DNA of 64,000 nt. Source: Natronolimnobius sp. AArcel1 (GTDB lineage Archaea; Halobacteriota; Halobacteria; Halobacteriales; Natrialbaceae). The position numbers were made by a program, and so were the translations under genes. Where the stretch lies: NCBI RefSeq assembly GCF_011043775.1, contig NZ_JAAKXY010000001.1, forward strand, positions 62,001 to 126,000. Reading direction: 5' to 3'. Below are positions 55,366-64,000 of the stretch, piece by piece; the stretch's first letter is position 1, and each line of letters begins with the position of its first letter. A model generated the notes under the pieces. It did no database searches. It saw only the letters and a list, made by a program, of their open reading frames with translations, and was not told where the DNA came from.

Positions 55366-56036
55366 TGGTCGTACTCGCAACGAAACTTTACGTCGACGGT
55401 GATGCACAGGACCGAGCGCTCGATTCGCTGCGCTCGCTCGTCGGAAACGAAATTACAGATCTCGATGTCGAATACGAGGTCGGCTTGCGCCACGATGACT
55501 TCCCTACCGTCACCATCGACGGGGACGACGCCGTCGTCGCGCGAAACGTCCTCCGCGAGGAGTTCGGCGAAATCGTCACCGACCTCGAGGACGGCGAAGT
55601 CTATACGGGCACGCTGATCTCGTGGGACGAAGACGGCTTCGTCCTTGATGCCGGACAGGCAATCGAACTGTCGACGGACGACCTCGGGCTTGGCCCCGGG
55701 ACAGGCATCCAGATTCGCGACCGCTACGGACTGGTTCAGCATATGCCGCTGCGATTCGTCTATCACGAGGACGGGCCGGCGACGCTGGCTGAGGAGGAAG
55801 TCGACCGCCTCTACGAGTGGACACGCGGTGATGGCCGACTCAACGTCAACAGTGCAACGCGTGCGGAGGTTCGAGCGACACTGAATCGCGCGGGCCACGC
55901 ACAGGACTACATCACCGTCGAGCGACTTGGCCTCTTAGAACAGAGCGTCATCTGTACCGAAGGCACCGATCCGCCGGGGCTGCTCGCAAGCGTCGGCGAG
56001 TACCTCCCTGCGGAACTGCGGTGTGTCGTCCCGTAA
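55365..56036 (+). CDS. DUF2110 family protein
   Basis: 223 aa. The N-terminal half is an acidic alpha/beta domain starting MVVLATKLYVDGDAQDRALD. The C-terminal half has GDGRLNVNSATRAEVRATLNRAGH, a possible RNA- or DNA-binding segment. It is commonly found next to tfe in Archaea. Translation is coupled to tfe through a one-base overlap. Function unknown. Confidence 0.85.
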   Translation: MVVLATKLYVDGDAQDRALDSLRSLVGNEITDLDVEYEVGLRHDDFPTVTIDGDDAVVARNVLREEFGEIVTDLEDGEVYTGTLISWDEDGFVLDAGQAIELSTDDLGLGPGTGIQIRDRYGLVQHMPLRFVYHEDGPATLAEEEVDRLYEWTRGDGRLNVNSATRAEVRATLNRAGHAQDYITVERLGLLEQSVICTEGTDPPGLLASVGEYLPAELRCVVP

Positions 56037-56037
56037 T

Positions 56038-56814
56038 ATGAATCGCCGACTCGTTCTCGCAGTGATCGCGGTCGGCTTCCTTGTCGGCTTAGCTGGCTGT
56101 TCGATGATCTTCGGCGGCATCTCCGACGAGGACCTCGATCAGGAGCAAGACTACGACGACCTGCGCGACAGCGACGCCGACGTGGCGATCGATATCGAAG
56201 GTGGCGGCCTCATCAGCAGCAGTGAGTTCCGCGCCGTTTACGATCTCAACGAAACTGACGACCTCTCGCTGTATCGGACCAGTTTCTATCGGGACGAAGC
56301 ACTCGACATCCACAGCGTCCGGTATTGGTACCCTAACAATGGCACCGAAGTAACCGGCTCGGACCTCGAGATAGATCAAGGCCGCTCGAGTACGGACGTA
56401 CAGGTTCCAGATGGGAACGGGACGCTTGCGTTCTCGGGGAGTGGCGGCAGCCAGACGTTCCAGTTGCCGGCGTACACCCACGGCTCGTACGAACTCACGT
56501 TGCCCGAAGACCATCGAACGTCGAACTTCCTGTTCGGCGACGTGAATCCGGGTGGCTATGACCGCGACATTAGCGATAATCGCGAGCAGTTGACCTGGGA
56601 TCACGTCGATAGTACGCTCTCAGTGCGATTCTATCAGACGCGGGATATCCCACTGTTCATCGGGCTGGTCGTCACTGCTGTGGTCCTTGGCGGAATCGGG
56701 GTCGCCTACTACTACCGAAAGGTACAGCGACTCCAAGAAGAGCGCAAAGAGATGGGCCTCGATATCGATATCGACGACGATTCTGACGATGGTCCGCCGC
56801 CCGGACTCCGGTAG
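56038..56814 (+). CDS. Membrane-anchored lipoprotein (DUF5803-like)
   Basis: 258 aa. A Sec-type signal is followed by the lipobox LAGC at about residues 18-21, so Cys21 is the likely lipid anchor. The outside domain is acidic. A second membrane segment at about 210-228 (LFIGLVVTAVVLGGIGVAYYY) leads to a basic then acidic cytoplasmic tail. It starts one base after DUF2110, in the tfe transcript. Function unknown; assignment to DUF5803 is tentative. Confidence 0.75.
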   Translation: MNRRLVLAVIAVGFLVGLAGCSMIFGGISDEDLDQEQDYDDLRDSDADVAIDIEGGGLISSSEFRAVYDLNETDDLSLYRTSFYRDEALDIHSVRYWYPNNGTEVTGSDLEIDQGRSSTDVQVPDGNGTLAFSGSGGSQTFQLPAYTHGSYELTLPEDHRTSNFLFGDVNPGGYDRDISDNREQLTWDHVDSTLSVRFYQTRDIPLFIGLVVTAVVLGGIGVAYYYRKVQRLQEERKEMGLDIDIDDDSDDGPPPGLR

Positions 56815-56887
56815 TCTGAGCGTTGGTTCCATCTTGCACGATAGGTCCTTTTTGTACTGAATAACGAGGGCGCGACAGCAGACCGAA

Positions 56888-57343
56888 TTAGCCGTGAATT
56901 GCTGTTTCGTCGAGTAAAATTGCGCCACCGTCATCGAATTCGAACCGGCCAGCGATGTACTGGGTTGGTGCCTGTGTCGGCTCGAGTGACGAGGCCTGGA
57001 CCGTTCTCGTGACATCGACGCCGTCGACCAGCCAGCCGTAGTACGTACCACTATCATCAGGTTCGCTCAGCACGAGCAACATTGGATCGTCGATTCGAGC
57101 GGTAGTTTTTGTCACACCGGCAAACACCCGTGGTAGGTCGACAATGCGAACGCGAGCGTCGCCAACCGAGACCGAACCAGCGTTCCACGGATCATCAGCA
57201 TTCTCGAGTTGGGTTGTCTCTGAGACGGCGCGAACGGTCGCAACGGCGTCAGTGCGGACGCAATAGCGGTCATCCGCAAGCTCGAATGTAAGGACAGAAA
57301 ACTGCTCGTCGGGAGGTGGATCAGTATTAGAAGCAGGGGGCAT
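56888..57343 (-). CDS. CheW-like coupling protein (small)
   Basis: 151 aa. CheW-like domain: FSVLTFELADDRYCVRTDAV, the GDARVRIVDLPRVF segment and MLLVLSEPDDSGTYYGWLVDGV. Coupling proteins link chemoreceptors to CheA. It is divergent from the larger CheW at 57477, with a 133-bp spacer, and the conserved CheW loop is not obvious. It may be a variant adaptor. Confidence 0.75.
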   Translation of the reverse strand: MPPASNTDPPPDEQFSVLTFELADDRYCVRTDAVATVRAVSETTQLENADDPWNAGSVSVGDARVRIVDLPRVFAGVTKTTARIDDPMLLVLSEPDDSGTYYGWLVDGVDVTRTVQASSLEPTQAPTQYIAGRFEFDDGGAILLDETAIHG

Positions 57344-57476
57344 CGTTTGCGAAAGCGGGAACGAGACGCCGAAAAATAAACTCCTCGCTTTGCCAGATTG
57401 CGTGAGCGAGTCACACGCCACAGCGAACTCGAGGGGATCAATGTTTTATCGCTGGACTTGGATACTCGAACAGAAC

Positions 57477-58190
57477 ATGGCTCCGGACCTCCCCGACAAA
57501 CTACTCGGTATCGACCTCGACGAGGCTCAATCGACGCGCGAGACAGATCGTTCCGACGACGATGACGTTGACGAGGAACATATTCGCGTCGTCCGGTTTC
57601 TGGTCGGAGACCACCGTCTCGCGGTGCCGGTCGACGACGTGCGGACGACGATGGACGTTCCCGGCGACCTCACTGAAGTCCCACGAACGCCCGAGGCTGT
57701 CGAGGGCCTCACTGACCTTCGCGGCGAGATCACAGCCGTTATCGATCCAACTGTTCACTTTCCAACGGAAACTGCCGGCTCCGAGCGCGAGCAACTGCTC
57801 GTCTTCGACCGCTCGAGTGAGGGCCAACCAGCAGCAATTCGCGTCGACGAGATTCAACAGGTCGCGTCGATCCCAGAACGCGACGTACTCGACGCCGACG
57901 AGGCAACCAAACGCGACCTCTCTGCCGACGCCCTCGAGCATCCACTCGTTCAGTCGCTCGTCGTACAGGAACACCGCCGGTCGCGTCGATTTGGGTCGGC
58001 AGTTGTCTCGCCGACAGCAGCAGACGAGTCAGAGACGGAGATCACAGCGACAGACGACGAGAGCGGTCAAACGGATGATTCGGTGTCGCGAGGGGAACCT
58101 ACAGGGCCACAGACGGTTATCGAAGTTACGCCGGTGATTGATACGGATCAGTTGCTTGCGGCGGCCGGGCCCACAGTCCACAGTCGATAA
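57477..58190 (+). CDS. cheW: Chemotaxis coupling protein CheW
   Basis: 237 aa. CheW domain at about 35-165: VRFLVGDHRLAVPVDDVRTTMDVP, PEAVEGLTDLRGEITAVIDPT and LLVFDRSSEGQPAAIRVDEI. It has an acidic ~30-residue start and a long disordered acidic tail (about 175-237), longer than a typical CheW of about 150 aa. It is first of the chemotaxis genes in line with cheY, cheB and cheA. Confidence 0.88.
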   Translation: MAPDLPDKLLGIDLDEAQSTRETDRSDDDDVDEEHIRVVRFLVGDHRLAVPVDDVRTTMDVPGDLTEVPRTPEAVEGLTDLRGEITAVIDPTVHFPTETAGSEREQLLVFDRSSEGQPAAIRVDEIQQVASIPERDVLDADEATKRDLSADALEHPLVQSLVVQEHRRSRRFGSAVVSPTAADESETEITATDDESGQTDDSVSRGEPTGPQTVIEVTPVIDTDQLLAAAGPTVHSR

Positions 58191-58392
58191 TGGCGATTGA
58201 GGCAGTTCATTGGAGAGTCAAGAGTGGAATCACCCGGCGGACGCGGCCGGGTGACAGTGACGTGTGCTGGAGTGCCTTCTAGATCGGGAGTCATCGAGAG
58301 TTCTTTTGGTAACAACCGCTCGAAATAGGACGTCTGAGCAGGCTCTGACGGCAATTATGCCGCTTATCAGAGGTGATAATTGAGAGACAGCA

Positions 58393-58398
58393 TTTATG
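58393..58398 (+). promoter_or_regulatory. TATA box of cheY-cheB-cheA
   Basis: TTTATG, about 40 bases before the cheY ATG, giving a leader of about 12 bases. The 245-bp spacer (58191-58435) holds no clear gene. Confidence 0.5.
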
Positions 58399-58435
58399 GT
58401 AGTTCTATGGCAATCAGCAGTTGGTGTACTAGTGA

Positions 58436-58798
58436 ATGTCGACAGGGGTGCTCATCGTAGACGACTCACATTTTATGCGGAATCTATTGCGGCAGATTCT
58501 CGAACAGGACCACCGCATTCTGGGTGAGGCGTCGAACGGGGCTGAGGCAGTCAAGTTGTACAAAGAACACGAACCCGATATCGTGATGATGGACATCGTC
58601 ATGCCCAAATGCAACGGCATCAAGGCAACGGCAGCCATCAAGAAAATAGACCCGAGCGCCCGTGTGATTATGTGCACGAGCGTCGGACAGCGCGAGAAGA
58701 TGAAACTCGCCGTCAAAGCCGGGGCGGACGGCTACGTGACGAAACCCTTTGAGGAGCCAAGCGTCAGGAAAGCCCTCACGGACGTCGTTGCTGCATGA
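58436..58798 (+). CDS. cheY: Chemotaxis response regulator CheY
   Basis: 120-aa receiver. The acid pair is in VLIVDDS (D9, D10), the phosphorylation site is D53 in MMDIVMP, and T/S and K are in MCTSVGQ and VTKPF. The phosphorylated form tells the archaellum motor to switch. Stop and start of cheB overlap by four bases (ATGA). Confidence 0.96.
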   Translation: MSTGVLIVDDSHFMRNLLRQILEQDHRILGEASNGAEAVKLYKEHEPDIVMMDIVMPKCNGIKATAAIKKIDPSARVIMCTSVGQREKMKLAVKAGADGYVTKPFEEPSVRKALTDVVAA

Positions 58799-60003
58799 CG
58801 CGAGTACTCGTTGTCGACGACTCGCAGTTCTTCCGAACAGTCGTCGGCAACGCGCTCACTGAAACCGGTTACACGATTGAAACGGCTGACGACGGTCTCG
58901 AGGCTGTCAAAACGGCTGCAACGTTCGATCCCGACGTAATCACGATGGACGTCAAGATGCCCGAACTAAACGGCATTGACGCTCTCGAGCGAATTATGCA
59001 AACCTCGCCGGTTCCCGTGATCATGGCCAGTGCATATACCGAAGCAAACGCGGATGCGACCTTCGATGCACTCGAGGCCGGCGCCGTCGACGTCATCGAG
59101 AAACCCGACGGCTCGGGCTCGAGAAATATCGCCCACTTCGTCGACGAACTCGAGGAAACGATCGAGCGACTCTCGGATGCGGATATTTCGGCACTCGCAC
59201 TCGAGCAAACCGCAGCGACGGCACAGTTGACCCGTGCGCGAATGCAGGGGTCCTCAGAGCCGGCGACGTCGCCGACATCGGCGCGTGCCTCGGCCGCTGG
59301 CACTAGCTCGACACAGACCGACGTTGGAACGGCCGGTCCAACCGGCGCTGACGTCTCGGTTGAACAGCCAGCAGCGCCACTCGAGGACCAGACGACAGTG
59401 GCAGACGACGACGCTGTACCACCGACGATCATCATCGGGGCCTCGACCGGCGGCCCGAAGATTGTCGAACGAGTCTGTGCAGAACTCCCACGAACGCTTC
59501 GTGCGCGAGTGGTCATTGTACAGCACATGCCTGCGGATTTCACGGCACGATTCGCAGAACGACTCGATTCACGGACGACGTACGACGTCACCCACGCTAC
59601 CGATGGCGACTGGGTCAGTGCCGGCGAGGCTGTTGTCGCACCTGGCGACGCAGACCTCGAGATTACGACCGACGCCGACGGTGCGTTTCGGGTTCGACTG
59701 GTCGATGGCGGCGAGACGATCCAGCCGTCGATCGATGTAACCATGAAAAGCGCCGCCACGACGATTTCGGCGTCGCTCTGTGGTGTCGTCTTGAGCGGCA
59801 TGGGGAGCGATGGCGCGGCCGGTATCGAGGCAATCGCCGCTGCCGGCGGCCAGACGATTGCACAGGATGAGTCGACGAGTCCCGTGTTCGGAATCCCCTG
59901 TCAGGCGATCGAAACCGGGTGCGTCGACACAGTCGCACCCGCCGGCGACCTCGTCGACGAACTCGTCGAAGCAACCACAACGACAGGTGACAGTGATGAC
60001 TGA
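58795..60003 (+). CDS. cheB: Chemotaxis protein-glutamate methylesterase CheB
   Basis: 402 aa. The receiver (VLVVDDS, D52 in TMDVKMP) spans 1-125. A Ser/Ala/Thr-rich linker follows (about 145-200). The methylesterase has the catalytic Ser in GASTGGPK, His in VQHMPADF and Asp in SGMGSDGAAG. It removes methyl groups from receptors for adaptation. It overlaps cheA by eight bases. Confidence 0.96.
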   Translation: MTRVLVVDDSQFFRTVVGNALTETGYTIETADDGLEAVKTAATFDPDVITMDVKMPELNGIDALERIMQTSPVPVIMASAYTEANADATFDALEAGAVDVIEKPDGSGSRNIAHFVDELEETIERLSDADISALALEQTAATAQLTRARMQGSSEPATSPTSARASAAGTSSTQTDVGTAGPTGADVSVEQPAAPLEDQTTVADDDAVPPTIIIGASTGGPKIVERVCAELPRTLRARVVIVQHMPADFTARFAERLDSRTTYDVTHATDGDWVSAGEAVVAPGDADLEITTDADGAFRVRLVDGGETIQPSIDVTMKSAATTISASLCGVVLSGMGSDGAAGIEAIAAAGGQTIAQDESTSPVFGIPCQAIETGCVDTVAPAGDLVDELVEATTTTGDSDD

Positions 60004-63000
60004 GTACTGGGCAGATTTTGTTCGCGAAAGTCGCGATCGGATTACGGAACTCAACAACGCACTGTTGACCCTCGAGCGCAATCCAGATGACTCCGAAGCG
60101 ATGGAGGAAGTGTTCCGGATCGCACACACGCTCAAAGGGAACTGCGGTGCAGCGGGTCTCGAGGGCGCAAGCGAACTCGCACACGCCATCGAGGACCTAT
60201 TAGACGCTGTCCGTGCCGGCCGACTCGAGGTCTCGCCGGAGTTGATGGACGATATCTTCGACGCCGTCGACGACCTCGAGACAATGGTCGAGCGCGTTGC
60301 TGACCACCAAGAGCGTGGCGAGGTCGATGTGACGGCGCTCCAGACTGCGCCCTCTGCGTCGATCCAATCGTTGCGCTCCCATCTCGAGGGACCAGCACCG
60401 ATCGATGTGCCGACCGACGAGGAGATCGAAGAGGTCCTCTCGCGGTTCGAACAGCCAGCCGGCGACCAGAACGTCTATCTGGTTCGTATCTCGGTCGCCG
60501 AGAGCGAAGTCGAGGGCGAAAACGCCGGTATTCTGGTTGTCAAAGCCCTGATCGACGCGTTCGACCTCATCGGGACGGCTCCGCCACGACACGCAATCGA
60601 AGCACACGCGTACAACGGCCGATTCGACGCTGTCTTCGCGAGCGCGGTGACGAAAGCCGCGATCGCCTCCGGCCTCGAGCCGGTTGATGAAGTGGCTGAC
60701 TTCGAACTCGTTGACGTGACCGAGCAGTTCGATGACATCGCCGCGATGGATACGGACGAATCAGAGTCCAGCCTCTCGGACCCAGATATTAGCGCGGACG
60801 AAGCGAAAGACCTCGAGGTCGACGAACTCCTCGGCGAGTTCGACCAGTACGATGACCTCGATAACCTCGTCGAGGAAGTCGAAGACGACGATGATCTCGA
60901 TGCGTTCGACAACATGGGGAAAGCAGGGTCGTTCGAGGACCTCCTCGGCGACGACGATGTCGAAATTGAATTCGACGAAGCGAACGATGTTGACGCCGAT
61001 GCCGACTCGGCAGCCGACGCGGACGTCACTCCAGCGGACACCCAAGCCGCAACCGACTCGAGTGCCGCCTCAGAGGCGTCCGACACTGGGGCTGCAGCCG
61101 ACGAGGACTCTGAAACCGTTGACGACGCCGAAGCGGTGTTCCAGGAACTCAAAGACGAAGTCGAGATGGTCGGCTTCGACGAACTGCAGGAAGAACTCGA
61201 CGAGCTCGAGTTTGACGAGTTCGATACCGACGACGAGGTCGGCATGGACGAACTGCTCGGCGACGACCTCGAAACAGACAGCGATGAGACGTTCCTCGGC
61301 GAGCCGCCTGCTGATTCCGATACTGTCGAGACTGACGAGTCCGACGCAGCCCTTGAGGACGATCTCGAGGACCTCGTCACCGGCGACGAGTCGGCAGACG
61401 AGGGAGATCCGGTACCCGACAACAACGATGCCGACGCCGACGATAGCGCGACCGACGTTGGAACGGCTGGAACCGGGCTCGAGACGGCACCTGATGCAGA
61501 TGCTGAGACAGACGGTCAGGACGAGTCCGAGCAAAGCGATGTGTCCGACGATGTCGAACATGGCGACGACTCACTCGAGGAAGACGTCGACCGCGAGTCG
61601 ATCGAGGACGAGCCGTCCGCCGAAGAAGACGACACAACGGACGTCGACGAAGACGGCTTCGGCGACGATCCGAGCGTGTCCGAGTTCACTGAGACAAGCG
61701 ACGAAGACACGGCTGCCGTCGTCGAGCAGGAAGACGACACTGTTTCCGAGGAGATCGATGAAGACGACTCTGACGAGTCAGATGCTGATGACGACTTCGC
61801 GACCGGTGGATTCGAGCCAGCGACTGACAGTCTCGAGCCAGTGACGACTGATACGGACGATAAAGTCGACACCGACAACAACATCGTGGACTTCAGCAAG
61901 TTCGGCAGTGAAATCGGCGCGACCGTTGCCGACGAGGGTGGCCTCGAGGCGGGCGACACGGAGACAGCGGATGCGTCGGCGGCTGACGAAGCTGGCGATC
62001 CAGAGGCGGCAGACGCGTCGACTGCTAACGAGACTGGTGACGAAACAGCGTTCGGTGACGGTAAAACCCACGACGACTCGCTCGAGACCGACGACGAGTG
62101 GACCACACCCGATGCTGATTCGGTCGACTCGTTTACCGATGCCGACACTCTCGACGAATCGGCGTTCACGGATGATGATCTTTCGGACTCATTCGAGACG
62201 ACAGTCGACACTGACGCCGCTGCGTTCGACCAAGACCTCGAGTCCGGCGTCGAATCGGAACTCGATGATGATCGCTTCGACGACGCGGCCGATGAGTTCG
62301 AGACGCCAGACGACGACACGGCGGCGTTTGAGGCCGTTAGCGACACCTCGGATGCGGAGGCGTTTGAAATCGATGACGATGCCTCCTTCGATGCACTTGA
62401 GGCGTCGACGAACGCGACTGTCGAGACCGATTTCAACGAGTCCGATGCGGTGTCCGTCGACACGGAGGCATCACTCGATGACACAGCGGACTCCCTCGAG
62501 TCGCTCGAGGATACGCTCGACACCGATGACGCGGAATCCTTCGAGGATACCTTCGGTGACGATGCGTTCGGCGAACTCGAAGACGGCAAGTTCGATATCG
62601 CTGATACCTTCGAAGCGGACGACAGCGAGGGCTTTGGCGACGACGCAGCCGACCGTGATGGTGACCGCTCGGACACCGCAGCCGACGACAAAGCGGTTGA
62701 ACCCGAGATCCGCATCGACGAGCCGTCACTCGAGATACCGGACATCGATCTGCCAGACGATTCGCGTGTCCGCGAGACCGACGACGGGCCCGATGAAATG
62801 CAATCCGTTCACGTCGATGTCGAACAGATCGACGAACTGCTCACGCTCGTCGAGGGACTGGTGACCAGCCGTGTTCGGCTCCGACACGCTGTTGACGCCG
62901 ACGAGGATCGCCAGGCACTCGAGAGTGAACTCGACGCACTCGAGGACCTCACGGGTGAGTTACAGGAGACGGTCATGGACGTTCGCCTCGTCCCGCTTGG

Positions 63001-64000
63001 GACCGTCACGAACCGTCTCCCGCGGGTCGTCCGCGATATCTCGCGCGAACAGGACAAAACTGTCTCGTTCGAAATCACGGGCGAAGACGTCGAACTCGAT
63101 CGGACGATTCTCGATCGCATCAGCGATCCGCTGATGCATCTGGTTCGAAACGCCGTCGACCACGGCATTGAAGCGCCCGACGAGCGAGCGGACACGGACA
63201 AGCCTGAAGCGGGATCGGTCGAGGTTACTGCAACGCGGACGCGCGATCGCGTCGAACTCACTGTCGAAGACGACGGAAGTGGCCTCGATCCGGACCGCCT
63301 TCGATCGGAAGCGATCGACGCAGGCGTAATTGGCGAAGACGATGCTGAAGCGATGTCTGACGAACAGGTCTACGACCTCGTCTTCCACCCCGGGCTCTCG
63401 ACAGCCGATGAGGTCACTGATGTCAGTGGCCGCGGTGTGGGGATGGACGTCGTCAAACGAACCGTCACTGAACTCGACGGCTCGGTCTCGGTCGACAGCA
63501 CCCCTGGCGACGGGACGACCGTCACGATGATGCTGCCCGTCTCGATCGCGATCGATGACGTGCTGTTCCTCGAGATCGCAGGCCAGGAGTTTGGCATCCC
63601 GATCGACGTGGTTCACGATGTTGAATCGGCCACGCTGATCGAGACGGCAGACGGCAAACCGGTGTTGCCCGTTTCCAACGAACCCGACGACGGCGTCGGT
63701 GCTGGTTCCGGAGCGACAGCAGTACAATCCACTGTCAGTGCTGGCGCCGAAGAGTCCGGCTCCGGGCACGCTGGAAGTGTCCCAGTCGTCTCACTTACAG
63801 ATGTTCTCGAGACAAAGGCTGAGACTGAGACGGATGCTGAGCCGGCAGCCGATGGTGATACCAAGAGCGGTGTCGTCGTGCGAATTCGCGACGACGTTCG
63901 ACAGGTCGCGTTCCAGTGTGACCATGTCTACGGCCAACAGGAGGTCGTCGTAAAACCCTTTGAGGGCTTTATGAGCGGCATTCCGGGCCTCAGTGGCGCA
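59996..64000 (+). CDS. cheA: Chemotaxis histidine kinase CheA (partial, 3' end missing)
   Basis: 1335 codons to the window edge, open throughout. P1 carries the phospho-His at residue 44 (FRIAHTLKGN), and a P2-like domain is at about 148-240. An acidic linker runs from about 245 to 930. P3/P4 begin at about 935 (SVHVDVEQIDELLTLVEGLV; HLVRNAVDHGIE; DDGSGLDPDRL; DVSGRGVGMDVVKR). P5 begins near 1185, with its own acidic Gly/Ser-rich insert. Typical CheA is about 650-700 aa; here the linker more than doubles it. Starts inside cheB. Confidence 0.95.
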   Translation, partial: MTEYWADFVRESRDRITELNNALLTLERNPDDSEAMEEVFRIAHTLKGNCGAAGLEGASELAHAIEDLLDAVRAGRLEVSPELMDDIFDAVDDLETMVERVADHQERGEVDVTALQTAPSASIQSLRSHLEGPAPIDVPTDEEIEEVLSRFEQPAGDQNVYLVRISVAESEVEGENAGILVVKALIDAFDLIGTAPPRHAIEAHAYNGRFDAVFASAVTKAAIASGLEPVDEVADFELVDVTEQFDDIAAMDTDESESSLSDPDISADEAKDLEVDELLGEFDQYDDLDNLVEEVEDDDDLDAFDNMGKAGSFEDLLGDDDVEIEFDEANDVDADADSAADADVTPADTQAATDSSAASEASDTGAAADEDSETVDDAEAVFQELKDEVEMVGFDELQEELDELEFDEFDTDDEVGMDELLGDDLETDSDETFLGEPPADSDTVETDESDAALEDDLEDLVTGDESADEGDPVPDNNDADADDSATDVGTAGTGLETAPDADAETDGQDESEQSDVSDDVEHGDDSLEEDVDRESIEDEPSAEEDDTTDVDEDGFGDDPSVSEFTETSDEDTAAVVEQEDDTVSEEIDEDDSDESDADDDFATGGFEPATDSLEPVTTDTDDKVDTDNNIVDFSKFGSEIGATVADEGGLEAGDTETADASAADEAGDPEAADASTANETGDETAFGDGKTHDDSLETDDEWTTPDADSVDSFTDADTLDESAFTDDDLSDSFETTVDTDAAAFDQDLESGVESELDDDRFDDAADEFETPDDDTAAFEAVSDTSDAEAFEIDDDASFDALEASTNATVETDFNESDAVSVDTEASLDDTADSLESLEDTLDTDDAESFEDTFGDDAFGELEDGKFDIADTFEADDSEGFGDDAADRDGDRSDTAADDKAVEPEIRIDEPSLEIPDIDLPDDSRVRETDDGPDEMQSVHVDVEQIDELLTLVEGLVTSRVRLRHAVDADEDRQALESELDALEDLTGELQETVMDVRLVPLGTVTNRLPRVVRDISREQDKTVSFEITGEDVELDRTILDRISDPLMHLVRNAVDHGIEAPDERADTDKPEAGSVEVTATRTRDRVELTVEDDGSGLDPDRLRSEAIDAGVIGEDDAEAMSDEQVYDLVFHPGLSTADEVTDVSGRGVGMDVVKRTVTELDGSVSVDSTPGDGTTVTMMLPVSIAIDDVLFLEIAGQEFGIPIDVVHDVESATLIETADGKPVLPVSNEPDDGVGAGSGATAVQSTVSAGAEESGSGHAGSVPVVSLTDVLETKAETETDAEPAADGDTKSGVVVRIRDDVRQVAFQCDHVYGQQEVVVKPFEGFMSGIPGLSGA

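Noticed and set aside
58148-58354. 68-codon minus-strand frame after cheW
   Set aside because: It overlaps the cheW 3' end, has no acidic bias or domain, and no promoter was seen.
60475-62745. Long Ser-rich minus-strand frames opposite the CheA linker
   Set aside because: They are complements of the Asp/Glu-rich linker codons (GAC/GAT read as GTC/ATC and TCG). CheA is continuous on the plus strand.

Overview
The window is a piece of a haloarchaeal chromosome. The proteins are strongly acidic, GC is high, and promoters are TATA-like with mostly leaderless starts. The hexamer CTCGAG is very frequent (seven copies in the first 740 bases). The gene content is archaeal: CoA synthesis through pantoate kinase, GGGP synthase, aTrm56, TFE, aMBF1, DacZ, and a Bat/HTH-10 regulator. 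The CTCGAG-rich composition and gene set suggest a member of the Natrialbaceae (Natrinema/Haloterrigena-like). That placement is inference. I see no insertion sequence, CRISPR array or rRNA.

Layout. 1-10.1 kb: 4-phosphopantoate-beta-alanine ligase (cut by the left edge) and pantoate kinase flank a sugar-type ABC importer (ATPase plus two permeases), its oppositely oriented binding protein, and a large membrane protein with 13 DUF1508 repeats. 10.2-17 kb: a zinc-finger protein, a membrane-anchored double AAA ATPase, a Usp protein, aspS followed by an unusual hairpin array, a VapBC-like pair and a cytochrome P450. 17-25.4 kb: sirtuin, HTH-10 regulator, GGGP synthase, DUF488, uridine phosphorylase, a DacZ (c-di-AMP synthase)-MscS operon, a tiny zinc-ribbon gene, a nucleobase permease and a Usp. 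25.6-30.5 kb: amidohydrolase, the overlapping cassette hisC/AK6-like kinase/CDP-alcohol transferase, aMBF1 and tpiA. 30.6-39.6 kb: a stand-alone TIR-like protein, a zinc-finger/J-domain protein, small membrane proteins, ornithine cyclodeaminase-like enzyme, DHH phosphoesterase, Hsp20, DJ-1-like protein, an enolase-superfamily enzyme with a Gfo/Idh/MocA oxidoreductase, and a single-cyclin TFIIB-like protein.

40.1-52.9 kb: a small zinc-finger gene, tRNA-Leu(UAG) followed by an echo of its own 3' end, then Usp, a CPA2 antiporter, and an acetate block (acs, Bat-like regulator with an integrase-like N terminus, second acs, DUF4212 plus SSS symporter, Usp). The block could bring acetate in, activate it to acetyl-CoA and regulate the process locally. 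52.9-56.8 kb: small membrane protein, cupin, aTrm56, amphi-Trp protein, and tfe-DUF2110-lipoprotein. 56.9-64 kb: chemotaxis genes, with a small CheW divergent from cheW-cheY-cheB-cheA. CheA runs off the right edge and carries an acidic linker of about 690 residues.

The most unusual sequence structure is noncoding. Downstream of aspS and of tRNA-Leu, the last 18-20 bases of the gene are copied 100-200 bp away, and each copy abuts or forms an arm of a perfect hairpin. Related hairpin-rich spacers lie at 3958-4336 and 17977-18012.
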